Shown here piece after piece: positions 8,248 to 17,400 of a DNA stretch of 64,000 nt. The first letter of the stretch is position 1. Each line of letters starts with the position of its first letter. The notes beneath the pieces are model-generated. The model worked only from the letters and a program-made list of their open reading frames with translations. It did no database searches and had not been told where the DNA came from. The translations under genes were made by a program, and so were the position numbers. This DNA comes from Lysobacterales bacterium 66-474 (lineage in GTDB: Bacteria; Pseudomonadota; Gammaproteobacteria; Xanthomonadales; Rhodanobacteraceae), in assembly GCA_001899805.1 (NCBI GenBank), contig MKWP01000001.1, positions 253,001 to 317,000 on the forward strand, written 5' to 3'.

Positions 8248-9456
8248 TCAGATCCGCGAAAACACCAGCGAGGCGTTGGTGCCGCCGAACCCGAAACTGT
8301 TGGACATCACCTTGGCCAGTCGTGCCGGCCGGCTTGCACGCACGATCGGGAAGCCCGCGGCGCGCGGGTCCAGTTGCGCGATGTTGGCAGAACCCGCCAC
8401 GAAGCCCTCCTTCAGCATCAGCAGGCTGTAGACCGCTTCGTGCACGCCGGCCGCACCCAGCGAATGCCCGGTCAGCGATTTGGTCGAAGACAATGGCGGC
8501 ACCGCGTCGCCGAACACTTCCCGTACGGCATCGAGTTCTGCGATATCACCGATCGGCGTGGCGGTACCGTGGGTGTTGAGGTAATCGACGGGACCATCCA
8601 CTGTCGCCAGCGCCATGCGCATGCTGCGCACCGCGCCGTCGCCGCCGGGCGCCACCATGTCGGCACCGTCCGAGGTGACGCCGTAGCCGACCAGTTCGGC
8701 GTGGATGTTCGCGCCACGCCGTTTCGCGTGCTCGTATTCCTCGAGCACCAGCATGCCGCCGCCGCCGGCGATCACGAAGCCGTCGCGGTTCGCGTCGTAG
8801 GGCCGCGACGCCGTGGCCGGCGCGTCATTGCGGCCGGTGGAGAGCGCACCCATCGCGTCGAACTGCGCGGCCATGCCCCAGTGCACTTCCTCGCCGCCAC
8901 CGGCAAACATCACGTCCTGGGTGCCGTTGCGGATCGCGTCGGCGGCCGCGCCGATGCAATGCGCAGAAGTCGCGCAGGCGGCCGAGATCGAATAACTCAA
9001 GCCGAGGATGCCGAACGCAGTGACCAGTGCCGCCGATACCGTCGAGCACATCGTGCGCGGCACCATGAAAGGCCCGACCTTGCGCAAGCCCTTGTCACGC
9101 AGCAGGTCGGCGGCCTCGATCTGCCAACGCGCCGAACCCCCGCCGGAACCCGCGATCACTCCGACGCGCGGATGGCGGATGTGTTCCAGCGTGAGGCCCG
9201 CATCTTCGATCGCCGAGCGCATGGCCACGCAGGCGTAGGCTGCCGCGTCACCCATGAAGCGCTTCAGCTTGCGATCGATCGCCGCATCGAGGTCGATGTC
9301 CGGCACGCCTGCGACCTGGCTGCGCAAGCCGTGCGCGGCGAACTCCGACATCGCGCGGATGCCGCTGGTGCCTTCGCGCAAGGCATTCGCGACCACCGCC
9401 TGCAGATTGCCGAGGCAGGACACGATGCCCATGCCGGTCACCATCACGCGGCGCAT
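8248..9456 (-). CDS. fabB: 3-oxoacyl-ACP synthase I (KAS I)
   Basis: The protein has 402 residues. It has the thiolase-fold condensing-enzyme motifs: active-site cysteine in [12 protein letters not shown], first histidine in [11 protein letters not shown], and second histidine after the lysine in [14 protein letters not shown]. The C-terminal [11 protein letters not shown] is also standard. FabB elongates acyl-ACP and, together with FabA, makes unsaturated fatty acids without oxygen. It lies directly after fabA: the fabA stop and the fabB ATG are one base apart. The order ubiM-fabA-fabB, with short gaps, indicates one operon. Confidence 0.93.
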   Translation of the reverse strand: MRRVMVTGMGIVSCLGNLQAVVANALREGTSGIRAMSEFAAHGLRSQVAGVPDIDLDAAIDRKLKRFMGDAAAYACVAMRSAIEDAGLTLEHIRHPRVGVIAGSGGGSARWQIEAADLLRDKGLRKVGPFMVPRTMCSTVSAALVTAFGILGLSYSISAACATSAHCIGAAADAIRNGTQDVMFAGGGEEVHWGMAAQFDAMGALSTGRNDAPATASRPYDANRDGFVIAGGGGMLVLEEYEHAKRRGANIHAELVGYGVTSDGADMVAPGGDGAVRSMRMALATVDGPVDYLNTHGTATPIGDIAELDAVREVFGDAVPPLSSTKSLTGHSLGAAGVHEAVYSLLMLKEGFVAGSANIAQLDPRAAGFPIVRASRPARLAKVMSNSFGFGGTNASLVFSRI

Positions 9457-9457
9457 C

Positions 9458-10048
9458 TCAGAATCCCTCGGTGGACTGGAACAGCCCCACGCGCAGATCG
9501 CCGGCCTCGTAGATCAGGCGGTCATCGACGAAGGTCCTGCCATCGGCGATCACCATGCGCAACCTGCCGCGCAACACGCGCCGTATGTCGATCTCGTAGC
9601 GCACCCGCCGTGCATGCGGCAACACTTGTCCGGCGAACCGGACCTGCCCCACGCCCAGCGCGCGGCCGCGCCCGGGTTCACCCAACCACGGCAGGAAGAA
9701 CCCGGTGAGTTGCCACATTGCGTCGAGGCCGAGGCAGCCCGGCATCACCGGATCGCTCGCGAAGTGGCAAGCAAAGAACCAGAGATCGGGCCGGATGTCG
9801 AGCTCGGCATGGATTTCGCCCTTGCCGTGCGCGCCGCCCGCGTCGGCGATGCGGGTGATGCGATCGAACATCAGCATCGGCGGACCCGGCAGGCGCGCGT
9901 TGCCCTCGCCGAACATCCGGCCGCTGGCGCAGGCCAGCAATTGCTCGCGATCGAACGCCTCCACCCGGATCACGGTGATCGCGGGCGGTGCGTCGTGGAG
10001 TACAACCGGCGTGCGGGTCGGTTCCCGCTCGATCATCCTGGCTTGCAT
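9458..10048 (-). CDS. fabA: 3-hydroxydecanoyl-ACP dehydratase/isomerase
   Basis: The protein has 196 residues. The hot-dog fold core carries [23 protein letters not shown], where the H and the downstream D are the FabA catalytic residues. PPMLMFDRI is the family N-terminal signature. FabA dehydrates and isomerises C10 intermediates, which starts the oxygen-independent unsaturated fatty acid branch. The N-terminus is some 25 residues longer than E. coli FabA. The ATG at 10048 follows AGGAAAA. A start further inside is possible but less well supported. It sits in an operon with ubiM upstream and fabB downstream. Confidence 0.92.
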   Translation of the reverse strand: MQARMIEREPTRTPVVLHDAPPAITVIRVEAFDREQLLACASGRMFGEGNARLPGPPMLMFDRITRIADAGGAHGKGEIHAELDIRPDLWFFACHFASDPVMPGCLGLDAMWQLTGFFLPWLGEPGRGRALGVGQVRFAGQVLPHARRVRYEIDIRRVLRGRLRMVIADGRTFVDDRLIYEAGDLRVGLFQSTEGF

Positions 10049-10085
10049 GGGTTTTCCTGCAGTGTCGGGCGCGCCCGCATAGGGG

Positions 10086-11339
10086 TCAGGTGTGGAGATC
10101 GCGACGCCGCCATTGCGGACGCAGGATCTGGATGCCGAGGCGCACGTGGCGCAACAGGGACACCGGGCGCGGCGTTTCATCCAACAGACTCGCGGCGAGT
10201 GCGCGTCGCAACACCGGCAGCCTGCGTCCTGCGCCCAGGATCGCGCGGCGCAACGGCAACGCCGACACACGCCCATCGAAGAACAAACCGGCCACGGTCT
10301 GGGTGCCCGCGAACAACGGCGCAGCACTGATCCGGTGGCGGCGCTGGTAGCGGGCCAGCATGGCCGCGTCGCCTGGATCGTCGTGGCGTTCAAGCCCGTC
10401 GCCCGCCGCCTGCGCGAGGTGTTCGACGCTGGCAAGGCCGAGGTTGAAGCCGTGCGCGGTCACCGGATGCATCCCGACCGCGGCATCACCCGCCAACGCG
10501 AAACGCGCGGCCACGAACCGCCGCGCCCAGGTCGCCACCAGCGGATAGGCGTGGCGGGTGCTCGCCAACTCCACGTCGCCCAACCTGCCCTCGTAGCGTG
10601 CGACGATTTCCGCCGCGAACGCTTCGGGCGACAAGTCCAGCAAACGCCGCGCCTCGACCCCCGGCACGGTCAGCACCACCGAAGAGAGATGTTCATCGAG
10701 CGGCAACAATGCGCGCGTCTGGCCGTGCCCGAACCATTCCCATGCCGTGCCGTTGTTGCACATCGAATGGCGCATGCGGCACAACAGCATGCTCAGTCCG
10801 AAATCGTGCATGTGCACCGGGATGCCCCTGGCACGGCGGGTTTCCGAGAAGCGACTGTCGGCGGCCACCAGCAGCGACGCCTCCAGCACGCGGCCGTCGG
10901 CGAGTCGAACGCGTGCGGCACCGGCATCGGTTTCGACCGCCTCGACCGCAACGCCAGTGTGCACGCGGATGCGCGCATCGTCCGCCACCGCCTGCCACGC
11001 CGCCGTGCGGATGTGGTGGTTGGATACCAGCATCCCGAGCCGGTCGCGGCCGAACGCCGCGCCGTCCACTTCGAAACCGGGATCGGCGCCGTCCATCACG
11101 CGCGCGCGGCGCAACGGCGCGCGGGCATCGGCGGGGATGCGGTCCCACGCGCCGAGTTCGCGCAGCAGGCGCATCGAATGGTGCGTCAGCGCGATTTCGC
11201 GTCCGTCGAACGGTGGTGCCGCCAACGCCTCGCCCGACTGGCGATCGACGACATCGACCTCCATGCCCCGCGCCGCCAGCGCCAGTGACAGGCAAAGGCC
11301 CGCCGGCCCCGCACCGACAATCACGACATGGTTGTTCAT
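10086..11339 (-). CDS. ubiM: FAD-dependent ubiquinone-biosynthesis hydroxylase, UbiM-like
   Basis: A 417-residue flavoprotein monooxygenase of the UbiH/Coq6 family. The dinucleotide motif [20 protein letters not shown] opens the protein, [14 protein letters not shown] follows in the middle, and the second FAD motif is [23 protein letters not shown]. The features [20 protein letters not shown] and [14 protein letters not shown] match my recollection of UbiM, the hydroxylase for ring positions of ubiquinone, more closely than UbiH, UbiF or UbiI. It heads the operon ubiM-fabA-fabB and has an FNR-type promoter 45 bases upstream. The ATG at 11339 is the start because the promoter rules out the longer frame. 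Confidence 0.75.
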   Translation of the reverse strand: MNNHVVIVGAGPAGLCLSLALAARGMEVDVVDRQSGEALAAPPFDGREIALTHHSMRLLRELGAWDRIPADARAPLRRARVMDGADPGFEVDGAAFGRDRLGMLVSNHHIRTAAWQAVADDARIRVHTGVAVEAVETDAGAARVRLADGRVLEASLLVAADSRFSETRRARGIPVHMHDFGLSMLLCRMRHSMCNNGTAWEWFGHGQTRALLPLDEHLSSVVLTVPGVEARRLLDLSPEAFAAEIVARYEGRLGDVELASTRHAYPLVATWARRFVAARFALAGDAAVGMHPVTAHGFNLGLASVEHLAQAAGDGLERHDDPGDAAMLARYQRRHRISAAPLFAGTQTVAGLFFDGRVSALPLRRAILGAGRRLPVLRRALAASLLDETPRPVSLLRHVRLGIQILRPQWRRRDLHT

Positions 11340-11390
11340 GCGACCTTCCCCGAACACCGTACGCAAGCGGCGGGACCGCGCGGTCGGTGG

Positions 11391-11431
11391 AGTATGTCGG
11401 GTGCAGCGGAACGCATCTTGACGCGCGTCAA
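11391..11431 (-). promoter_or_regulatory. FNR-type promoter for ubiM-fabA-fabB
   Basis: The box TTGAC-GCGC-GTCAA lies at 11418-11431 and CATACT, close to the TATAAT consensus, at 11396 down to 11391. Predicted start is near 11384, leaving a 45-base leader before ubiM. Confidence 0.8.
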
Positions 11432-11500
11432 AAGTGGATCCACGACTCCGCGCGGCTCGCGACATCCGCAGCCGACACCAGGACGTCGCGCCATCCAGTC

Positions 11501-11541
11501 TTGATGCAAATCAAGACCGTGCGCCACGATTGCGCTTGAAT
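11501..11541 (+). promoter_or_regulatory. FNR-type promoter for the hemerythrin gene
   Basis: A perfect half-site pair, TTGAT-GCAA-ATCAA, at 11501-11514, and TTGAAT at 11536-11541 in the -10 position. The leader to the ATG at 11683 would be about 135 bases, the longest of the set. No other start with a ribosome site was seen in that leader. Confidence 0.75.
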
Positions 11542-11682
11542 GCATGCAACCGCAGCGAGTCGAAATCCCGTCGTCGGCAAGAACGACATCCGGATGATCC
11601 TGCGTGTGCGGCATCGACACGGATCTCGAATACGTCGTCGTGAGAATTGGATCGTGCTTGTCGATTCCAGGAGGTTTTACCG

Positions 11683-12255
11683 ATGCGCCACGAACCCGCA
11701 ATCGCGATGTGCGCGATGGTATTCGGAGCCATCGCACTCGCTGCACCCCAATTCACGATCGCCCACCCGGCGGCAACGGAGACTGCCATGCAAACACACG
11801 CCATCCGGATACCCGAATCCGTGCAAGTCGAGCACCAGGAAATCCATTCGACGCTGGTGGAGGCAACCCGTGCTCCGGGGCAAGTCGGCGTGGCGGCCAT
11901 GGAACTGGCCGAGGTGCTGGACCCCCATTTCGCACGCGAAGAACAAATCGCGCTGCCGCCCTTGGGACTCCTCGCCCCCCTCGCGGCCGGGACGCGGTTG
12001 CCGAAAGCCGTCGTATCGGAAGCGTTGTCCATGACGGATTCGCTGCGCGCCGAGATGCCACGGATGCTCGAAGAGCACAAGGCGATCCATGCCGCGGTGG
12101 AAAAACTCCATCTAGCGGCGCAAGCAGCGCATGCGACGAAATACGAAAGGCTGGCCGAGCAATTGTCGTTGCACGCGCAGACCGAGGAACAGGTGCTGTA
12201 CCCGGCGGCGCTGCTTGTCGGCGATATCCTGCGGTCCCGATCGCAAGGCAACTAG
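11683..12255 (+). CDS. Exported hemerythrin-domain protein
   Basis: The product has 190 residues with a probable signal peptide (hydrophobic about residues 6-22, AMCAMVFGAIALAA) and then a hemerythrin HHE four-helix bundle. The metal-binding pattern is visible as VEHQEIH, PHFAREE, EEHKAIH and HAQTEEQVLYP, all with the expected His and Glu residues of a di-iron site. Such proteins bind O2 or NO, or serve as iron-based sensors. A strong AGGAGG stands eight bases before the ATG at 11683. Its position beyond an FNR-type box suggests a role under oxygen limitation, possibly nitrosative protection near the nitrate reductase. The signal peptide is unusual, since most family members are cytoplasmic. 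Confidence 0.85.
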   Translation: MRHEPAIAMCAMVFGAIALAAPQFTIAHPAATETAMQTHAIRIPESVQVEHQEIHSTLVEATRAPGQVGVAAMELAEVLDPHFAREEQIALPPLGLLAPLAAGTRLPKAVVSEALSMTDSLRAEMPRMLEEHKAIHAAVEKLHLAAQAAHATKYERLAEQLSLHAQTEEQVLYPAALLVGDILRSRSQGN

Positions 12256-12333
12256 ACGGCTACTTGCACAACCGTGCGTCCGGCCGCTGCCCGTGATCGG
12301 CGCAGCCATGGCGCTCGCGTGCAACGCACGCAG

Positions 12334-12834
12334 TCAATCGGTGTTGGTCCACTCGAACCGCGCGGCCAGCGGCTTGTTGCCTGTTCCGGTTTTCACGTGG
12401 ACCGTGATGCGATACAGACCGGGCGCCTGCATGTCGAACAGCCCGCTGTAATCGGGAACCCCGGCTGCCAGGCCCGGCAGCAGATTTTTCGCCTGCACTC
12501 CGCCACCCGGTCCACGGACCTCGGCGCGGACTTCGGCTCCCGTGACCGGGGTATCCCTGTCCGCATCGACGAGGCTCACGACCAGATGATGGTCCGCTCC
12601 CGGTTTGCCGTGGTCCGGGTGCGTGGCGCGCTCCTCGGGAAAACGTTCCGCCCAGGTGGCCGTCACGACACCGATGTTGATGCGCAGGCCGTCGATGGTC
12701 CGCTGTTGTTGCGCACGGGCGGCGGGGAGCGCCGCAACCAGCACGCCGAACAACACGGCAGCCAGCCACGGTTTTCGAACCAGCACGCGCGCGGGCGGCC
12801 GCTTGAATGGGTTGGAGAACATCGGCGCTGTCAT
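12334..12834 (-). CDS. Exported or membrane-anchored protein of unknown function
   Basis: The protein has 166 residues with a basic N-terminus, one hydrophobic segment (LAAVLFGVLVAALPAARA, about residues 24-41) and a beta-rich periplasmic part. The middle has DHHLVVSLVDADRDTPVTGAEVRAEVRGPGG and the end has GLYRITVHVKTGTG, an Ig-like layout that resembles FixH/YtkA-type domains. I do not recognise the family with certainty. The start at 12834 is chosen because the predicted promoter start is near 12875, so the longer frame from 12873 would have no leader. It is transcribed away from narK. Confidence 0.7.
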   Translation of the reverse strand: MTAPMFSNPFKRPPARVLVRKPWLAAVLFGVLVAALPAARAQQQRTIDGLRINIGVVTATWAERFPEERATHPDHGKPGADHHLVVSLVDADRDTPVTGAEVRAEVRGPGGGVQAKNLLPGLAAGVPDYSGLFDMQAPGLYRITVHVKTGTGNKPLAARFEWTNTD

Positions 12835-12881
12835 GGTGATGCGACCCCGTCCGGGAACGTGCCCCTTGGGCACGCTTCGAA

Positions 12882-12922
12882 ACGCTACGCCGTCCGCAGT
12901 CCTTCCCGTTGATGCACGTCAA
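12882..12922 (-). promoter_or_regulatory. FNR-type promoter for the exported protein gene
   Basis: The box TTGAT-GCAC-GTCAA at 12909-12922 and the hexamer TAGCGT (12887 down to 12882) are identical in both parts to the Hsp20 promoter. The shared GAAACGCTACG block on the top strand makes this the clearest near-duplicate promoter pair of the window. Confidence 0.78.
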
Positions 12923-13005
12923 GTCCGCAGCCTGCACGCGGGCAACGGACGATGCCCCGGATGCAGCATCCCGCTGCATCGCGCATCTTCGCCGATGCAC
13001 ATCGG

Positions 13006-13075
13006 TTGATCTCGATCAAAACGCAAAAATCACGGATACCCATGGCTGGCATCCGCAAGCCCATGTGACTATGCT
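13006..13075 (+). promoter_or_regulatory. FNR-type promoter for narK-narGHJI
   Basis: A perfect box, TTGAT-CTCG-ATCAA, lies at 13006-13019. The best -10 is TATGCT at 13070-13075, which puts the box centre near -70, a class I distance. A weaker CATGGC at 13041 would fit the class II spacing of the other promoters. Predicted start for the first option is near 13082. No NarL-type heptamers were picked out with confidence. Confidence 0.7.
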
Positions 13076-13157
13076 GATGCGGTTCGCACCGTTTGCGCGG
13101 CTCCACGGCCGCTGACGATGCGCACCCCGGCACGATCAACCCGGCGAGGTCGGAAGC

Positions 13158-14420
13158 ATGGGCAAGGCATGGCGAGTGTTGGGCGTCAGCACGTTTGCAT
13201 TCGTGGTGTGTTTTGCCGTGTGGATGATGTTCGGGGTCATCGGCATCCCGATCCGGCGCGAACTGGGGCTCAACGCCACCGAGTTCGGCCTGCTCACCGC
13301 GACCCCGGTCCTGAGCGGCGCGGCGCTGCGCCTGCCGCTGGGCATCTGGACCGACCGTTTCGGCGGGCGCATCGTGATGACGGTGCTGCTGCTGGCCTGC
13401 GCGGTGCCGGTCTGGCTGGTGTCGTACGCCAGCCAGTTGTGGCAATTCCTAGCGATCGGACTGGTCCTGGGCGCGGTGGGCGCGTCGTTCGCGGTGGGCA
13501 CGCCGTACGTCGCGCGGTTCTTCCCCGCCCACAAGCGCGGGCTCGCGATGGGCGTGTTCGGCGCCGGCACCAGCGGCGCCGCACTCAACCTGTTCGTCGC
13601 GCCGTGGATCGTCGACCACCACGGCTGGCAGATGGTGCCGCGCGTGTATGCGATCGCCCTGCTCGCCACCGCGTTGCTGTTCCGGCTGCTGTCGGCGCCC
13701 GATCCGGGCGTGGATCCCGCGCGCAAGTCGCCCGGCCTCGGCGCGCAACTGCGCGTGCTGCGCGATCCGCGCGTATGGAAATACTGCCAGTACTACTCGC
13801 TGACCTTCGGCGGTTTTGCGGCGCTGTCGTTGTGGATGCCGCAATATTTCGTCGGCGAATACGGCGTGGCGATCGCCGCCGCCGCCGCGCTGGCGGCCGC
13901 GTTCTCGCTGCCGGCCGGCGCGCTGCGCGCGCTGGGCGGCGCGCTGTCCGACCGCTTCGGCGCGCACGCGACGACGTGGTGGGTGTTGTGGCTGGCGTGG
14001 ATCGCATTGTTCCTGTTGTCGTATCCGCAGACCGAATTGATCGTGCACACGATCCGCGGCCCGGCGCCCTTCCACATCGGCCTGAACCTGTGGATGTTCG
14101 TGCCGCTGCTGTTCGCGCTGGGCGTGGCACTGGCCTTCGGCATGGCGTCCACCTTCAAGTACCTCGGTGACGACTTCTCCGACAACCTCGGAGTCGTCAC
14201 CGGCATCGTGGGCCTGGCCGGTGGCCTCGCCGGCTTCCTGCTGCCGATCCTGTGGGGTGCGCTGCTCGACTTGCTGGGCATCCGCTCCAGCGCATTCATG
14301 CTGTTGTACGGCATCGTCTGGGTGTCGCTGATCCTGATCTACCTCACCGAAGTCAGGCGCGTGGATTACCCCGGCAGCCACGACCTGCACGCGCCGCAAC
14401 CCGAAAAAGCTCCGAACTGA
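13158..14420 (+). CDS. narK: Nitrate/nitrite transporter, NarK-type MFS
   Basis: The protein has 420 residues in 12 predicted membrane helices. The MFS signature between helices 2 and 3 is LGIWTDRFGGRIV, and the symmetric one is GGALSDRFGAH. The nitrate-porter signature in helix 5 is visible as GVFGAGTSGAALNLF, and the second signature near GIVGLAGGLAGFLLP. It imports nitrate and may exchange it for nitrite. It is placed 12 bases before narG, so the two are probably cotranscribed from the FNR-type promoter upstream. With one domain it resembles NarK1 (proton symport) or NarK2 (antiport) forms; I cannot tell which. Confidence 0.92.
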   Translation: MGKAWRVLGVSTFAFVVCFAVWMMFGVIGIPIRRELGLNATEFGLLTATPVLSGAALRLPLGIWTDRFGGRIVMTVLLLACAVPVWLVSYASQLWQFLAIGLVLGAVGASFAVGTPYVARFFPAHKRGLAMGVFGAGTSGAALNLFVAPWIVDHHGWQMVPRVYAIALLATALLFRLLSAPDPGVDPARKSPGLGAQLRVLRDPRVWKYCQYYSLTFGGFAALSLWMPQYFVGEYGVAIAAAAALAAAFSLPAGALRALGGALSDRFGAHATTWWVLWLAWIALFLLSYPQTELIVHTIRGPAPFHIGLNLWMFVPLLFALGVALAFGMASTFKYLGDDFSDNLGVVTGIVGLAGGLAGFLLPILWGALLDLLGIRSSAFMLLYGIVWVSLILIYLTEVRRVDYPGSHDLHAPQPEKAPN

Positions 14421-14432
14421 AGGACCTTCGCC

Positions 14433-17400
14433 ATGGGCCAATTCCTCGAACGCCTCCGCTACTTCAAACGCCCGCGCGAACCGTTCTCGAACGGCTGGGG
14501 CGAAATGCGCACCGAAGCGCGCCAGTGGGAAGACGGCTACCGCAACCGCTGGTCGCACGACAAGATCGTGCGCTCGACCCACGGCGTGAACTGCACTGGC
14601 GGCTGCAGTTGGCGCATCCACGTCAAGCAGGGCGTGGTCACCTGGGAAACCCAGCAGACGGATTACCCGCGCACGCGCCCCGACATGCCCAACCACGAAC
14701 CGCGCGGCTGTTCGCGCGGCGCGTCGTATTCCTGGTACCTGTACAGCGCCAATCGGCTGAAGTATCCGATGGTGCGTGGACGGCTGTTGAAGCGCTGGCG
14801 CGAGGCGCGCAAGACGCTGCAGCCGGTCGAAGCGTGGACCGCGCTGATGAACGATCCGGCGGCGAAGGATTACAAGGCCACGCGCGGCCTCGGCGGTTTC
14901 GTGCGCGCGAAATGGGACGAGGTACTGGAAATCGTCGCCGCGGCCAACGTGTACACCGTCCGGCATCACGGCCCCGATCGCGTGGCCGGTTTCTCGCCGA
15001 TCCCGGCGATGTCGATGGTGTCGTTCGCGTCGGGTTCGCGTTATCTCAATTTGATCGGCGGCACATTGCTGTCGTTCTACGACTGGTATTGCGACCTGCC
15101 GCCGTCCAGCCCGCAGACCTGGGGCGAGCAGACCGACGTGCCGGAGTCCGCCGACTGGTACAACTCGGGCTACATCATCGCCTGGGGTTCGAACGTACCG
15201 CAGACACGCACGCCCGACGCGCATTTCTTCGTCGAGGCGCGCTACAACGGCACCCAAATCGTCGCGGTGACACCGGATTATTCCGAAGTCGCGAAGCTTT
15301 CGGACTTGTGGCTGCATCCCAAGCAGGGCACCGACGCCGCCGCGGCGATGGCGATGGGCCACGTGATCCTGAAGGAGTTTTTCCTGGACCGGCAGGTTCC
15401 CTACTTCCAGGACTATTGCCGCAAGTACACCGACCTGCCGCTACTGGTCACGTTGCGCCGCGACGGCGCGCGCTGGGTGCCCGATCGTTATCTGCGCGCC
15501 AGCGATTTCGAGGGCGCATTGGGCTCGCCCGGCAATGCCGACTGGAAAACCGTCGGCGTCGACAAGGATGGCCAGCCGGTGGTGCCGACGGGCTCGATCG
15601 GCTTCCGCTGGCCGGACAAGGACAGTCCCGACCACGGCAAGTGGAACCTCGAGGAAAAATCCGGCGCCGGGCGCGATACCGCATTGCAACTGACGCAACT
15701 GGACCGGCGCGACGATGTCGCCGACGTGGCGTTCCCCTACTTCGGCGGCGTCACCAATCCACACTTCACCGCCAATTCGCAAGGCGCCGACGGCTTGCTC
15801 ATCCGTCGCGTGCCGGTGCGCAAGCTCGCCACGAAACGCGGCGAAACGTTCGTCGCCACCGCGTTCGACCTGCTGTGCGCGCATTACGGGCTCGACCGCG
15901 GGCTCGGCGGCGAATGCGCGAAGAGTTACGACGACAACGTCGCGTACACGCCGGCGTGGCAGGAACCGATCACCGGCACGCCGGCCGCGAAGGTCATCGA
16001 AGTGGCACGCGGTTTCGCCCACAACGCCGAGAAGACCCGCGGCCGTTCGATGGTGATCATCGGCGCCGGCATGAACCACTGGTACCACCAGGACATGAAC
16101 TACCGCAGCATCATCAATTTCCTGATGCTGTGCGGCACGGTCGGCGTGTCCGGCGGCGGCTGGGCCCATTACGTCGGCCAGGAAAAACTGCGTCCGCAGA
16201 CGGGCTGGACGGCGCTGGCGTTCGCGCTGGACTGGGTGCGCCCGCCGCGGCACATGTGCGGCACTTCGTTCTTCTACGCGCATTCCGACCAATGGCGCTA
16301 CGAGAAACTGGAAACCGCGGAGCAACTCTCGCCGCTGGCGGACCCCGCGCGCTACGGCCGCACCCTGATCGACTGCAACGTGCGCGCCGAACGCATGGGC
16401 TGGATGCCATCGGCGCCACAGCTCGACCGCAATCCGCTGGACGTGGCGCGCGACGCAGCGGTCGCCGGCAAGGACGCCAGGGAATACGTCGCCGCGGCGC
16501 TGAAGTCGGGCGACATCAAGATGGCCTGCGAGGACCCGGACAATCCGGCGAATTTTCCGCGCAACCTGTTCATCTGGCGCTCCAACCTGTTCGGTTCGTC
16601 CGGCAAGGGCCACGAATATTTCCTCAAGCACTTCCTCGGCACGCGCTGCGGCCTGCAGGGCAAGGACCTCGGCGAAGACGGCGGCGTCAAGCCCGAGGAA
16701 GTCGCATGGCGTGATCCGGCGCCGGAAGGAAAACTCGACCTCGTGGTGACGCTGGACTTCCGCATGTCCACCTCGTGCCTGTATTCCGACGTGGTGCTGC
16801 CCACGGCATCGTGGTACGAGAAGAACGACCTCAACACCACCGACATGCACCCGTTCATCCACCCGCTGTCGGCGGCGGTGGACCCGGTGTTCGAATCGAA
16901 GAGCGACTGGGAAATCTTCAAGGCGGTGGCGAAGAAATTTTCCGAGCTTGCCGAAGGCGTGCTGGGCGTCGAAAAGGACGTGGTGCTGGTGCCGATCCTG
17001 CACGACACCCGCGGCGAGATCGCGCAGGCGTTCGAGGTGCGCGACTGGAAGAAGGGCGAGTGCGAACTGACTCCCGGCGTCACCGCGCCCAACATCGTCA
17101 CGGTCGAGCGCGACTATCCGGCCACGTACGCGCGCTACACCTCGCTGGGGCCGTTGATGGACAAGCTCGGCAACGGCGGCAAGGGCATCGCCTGGAACAC
17201 CGAGCACGAGGTCAAGGGACTCGCGGCGCTCAACTACACCGTGGCCGACGGTCCGGCCAAGGGCCGTCCGCGCATCTTCAGCGACATCGACGCCGCCGAA
17301 ACCATCATGTACCTGGCGCCGGAAACCAACGGCGAGGTGGCGGTGAAGGCGTGGGCGGCGCTGTCGAAGATCACCGGGCGCGACCACACCCACCTCGCGC

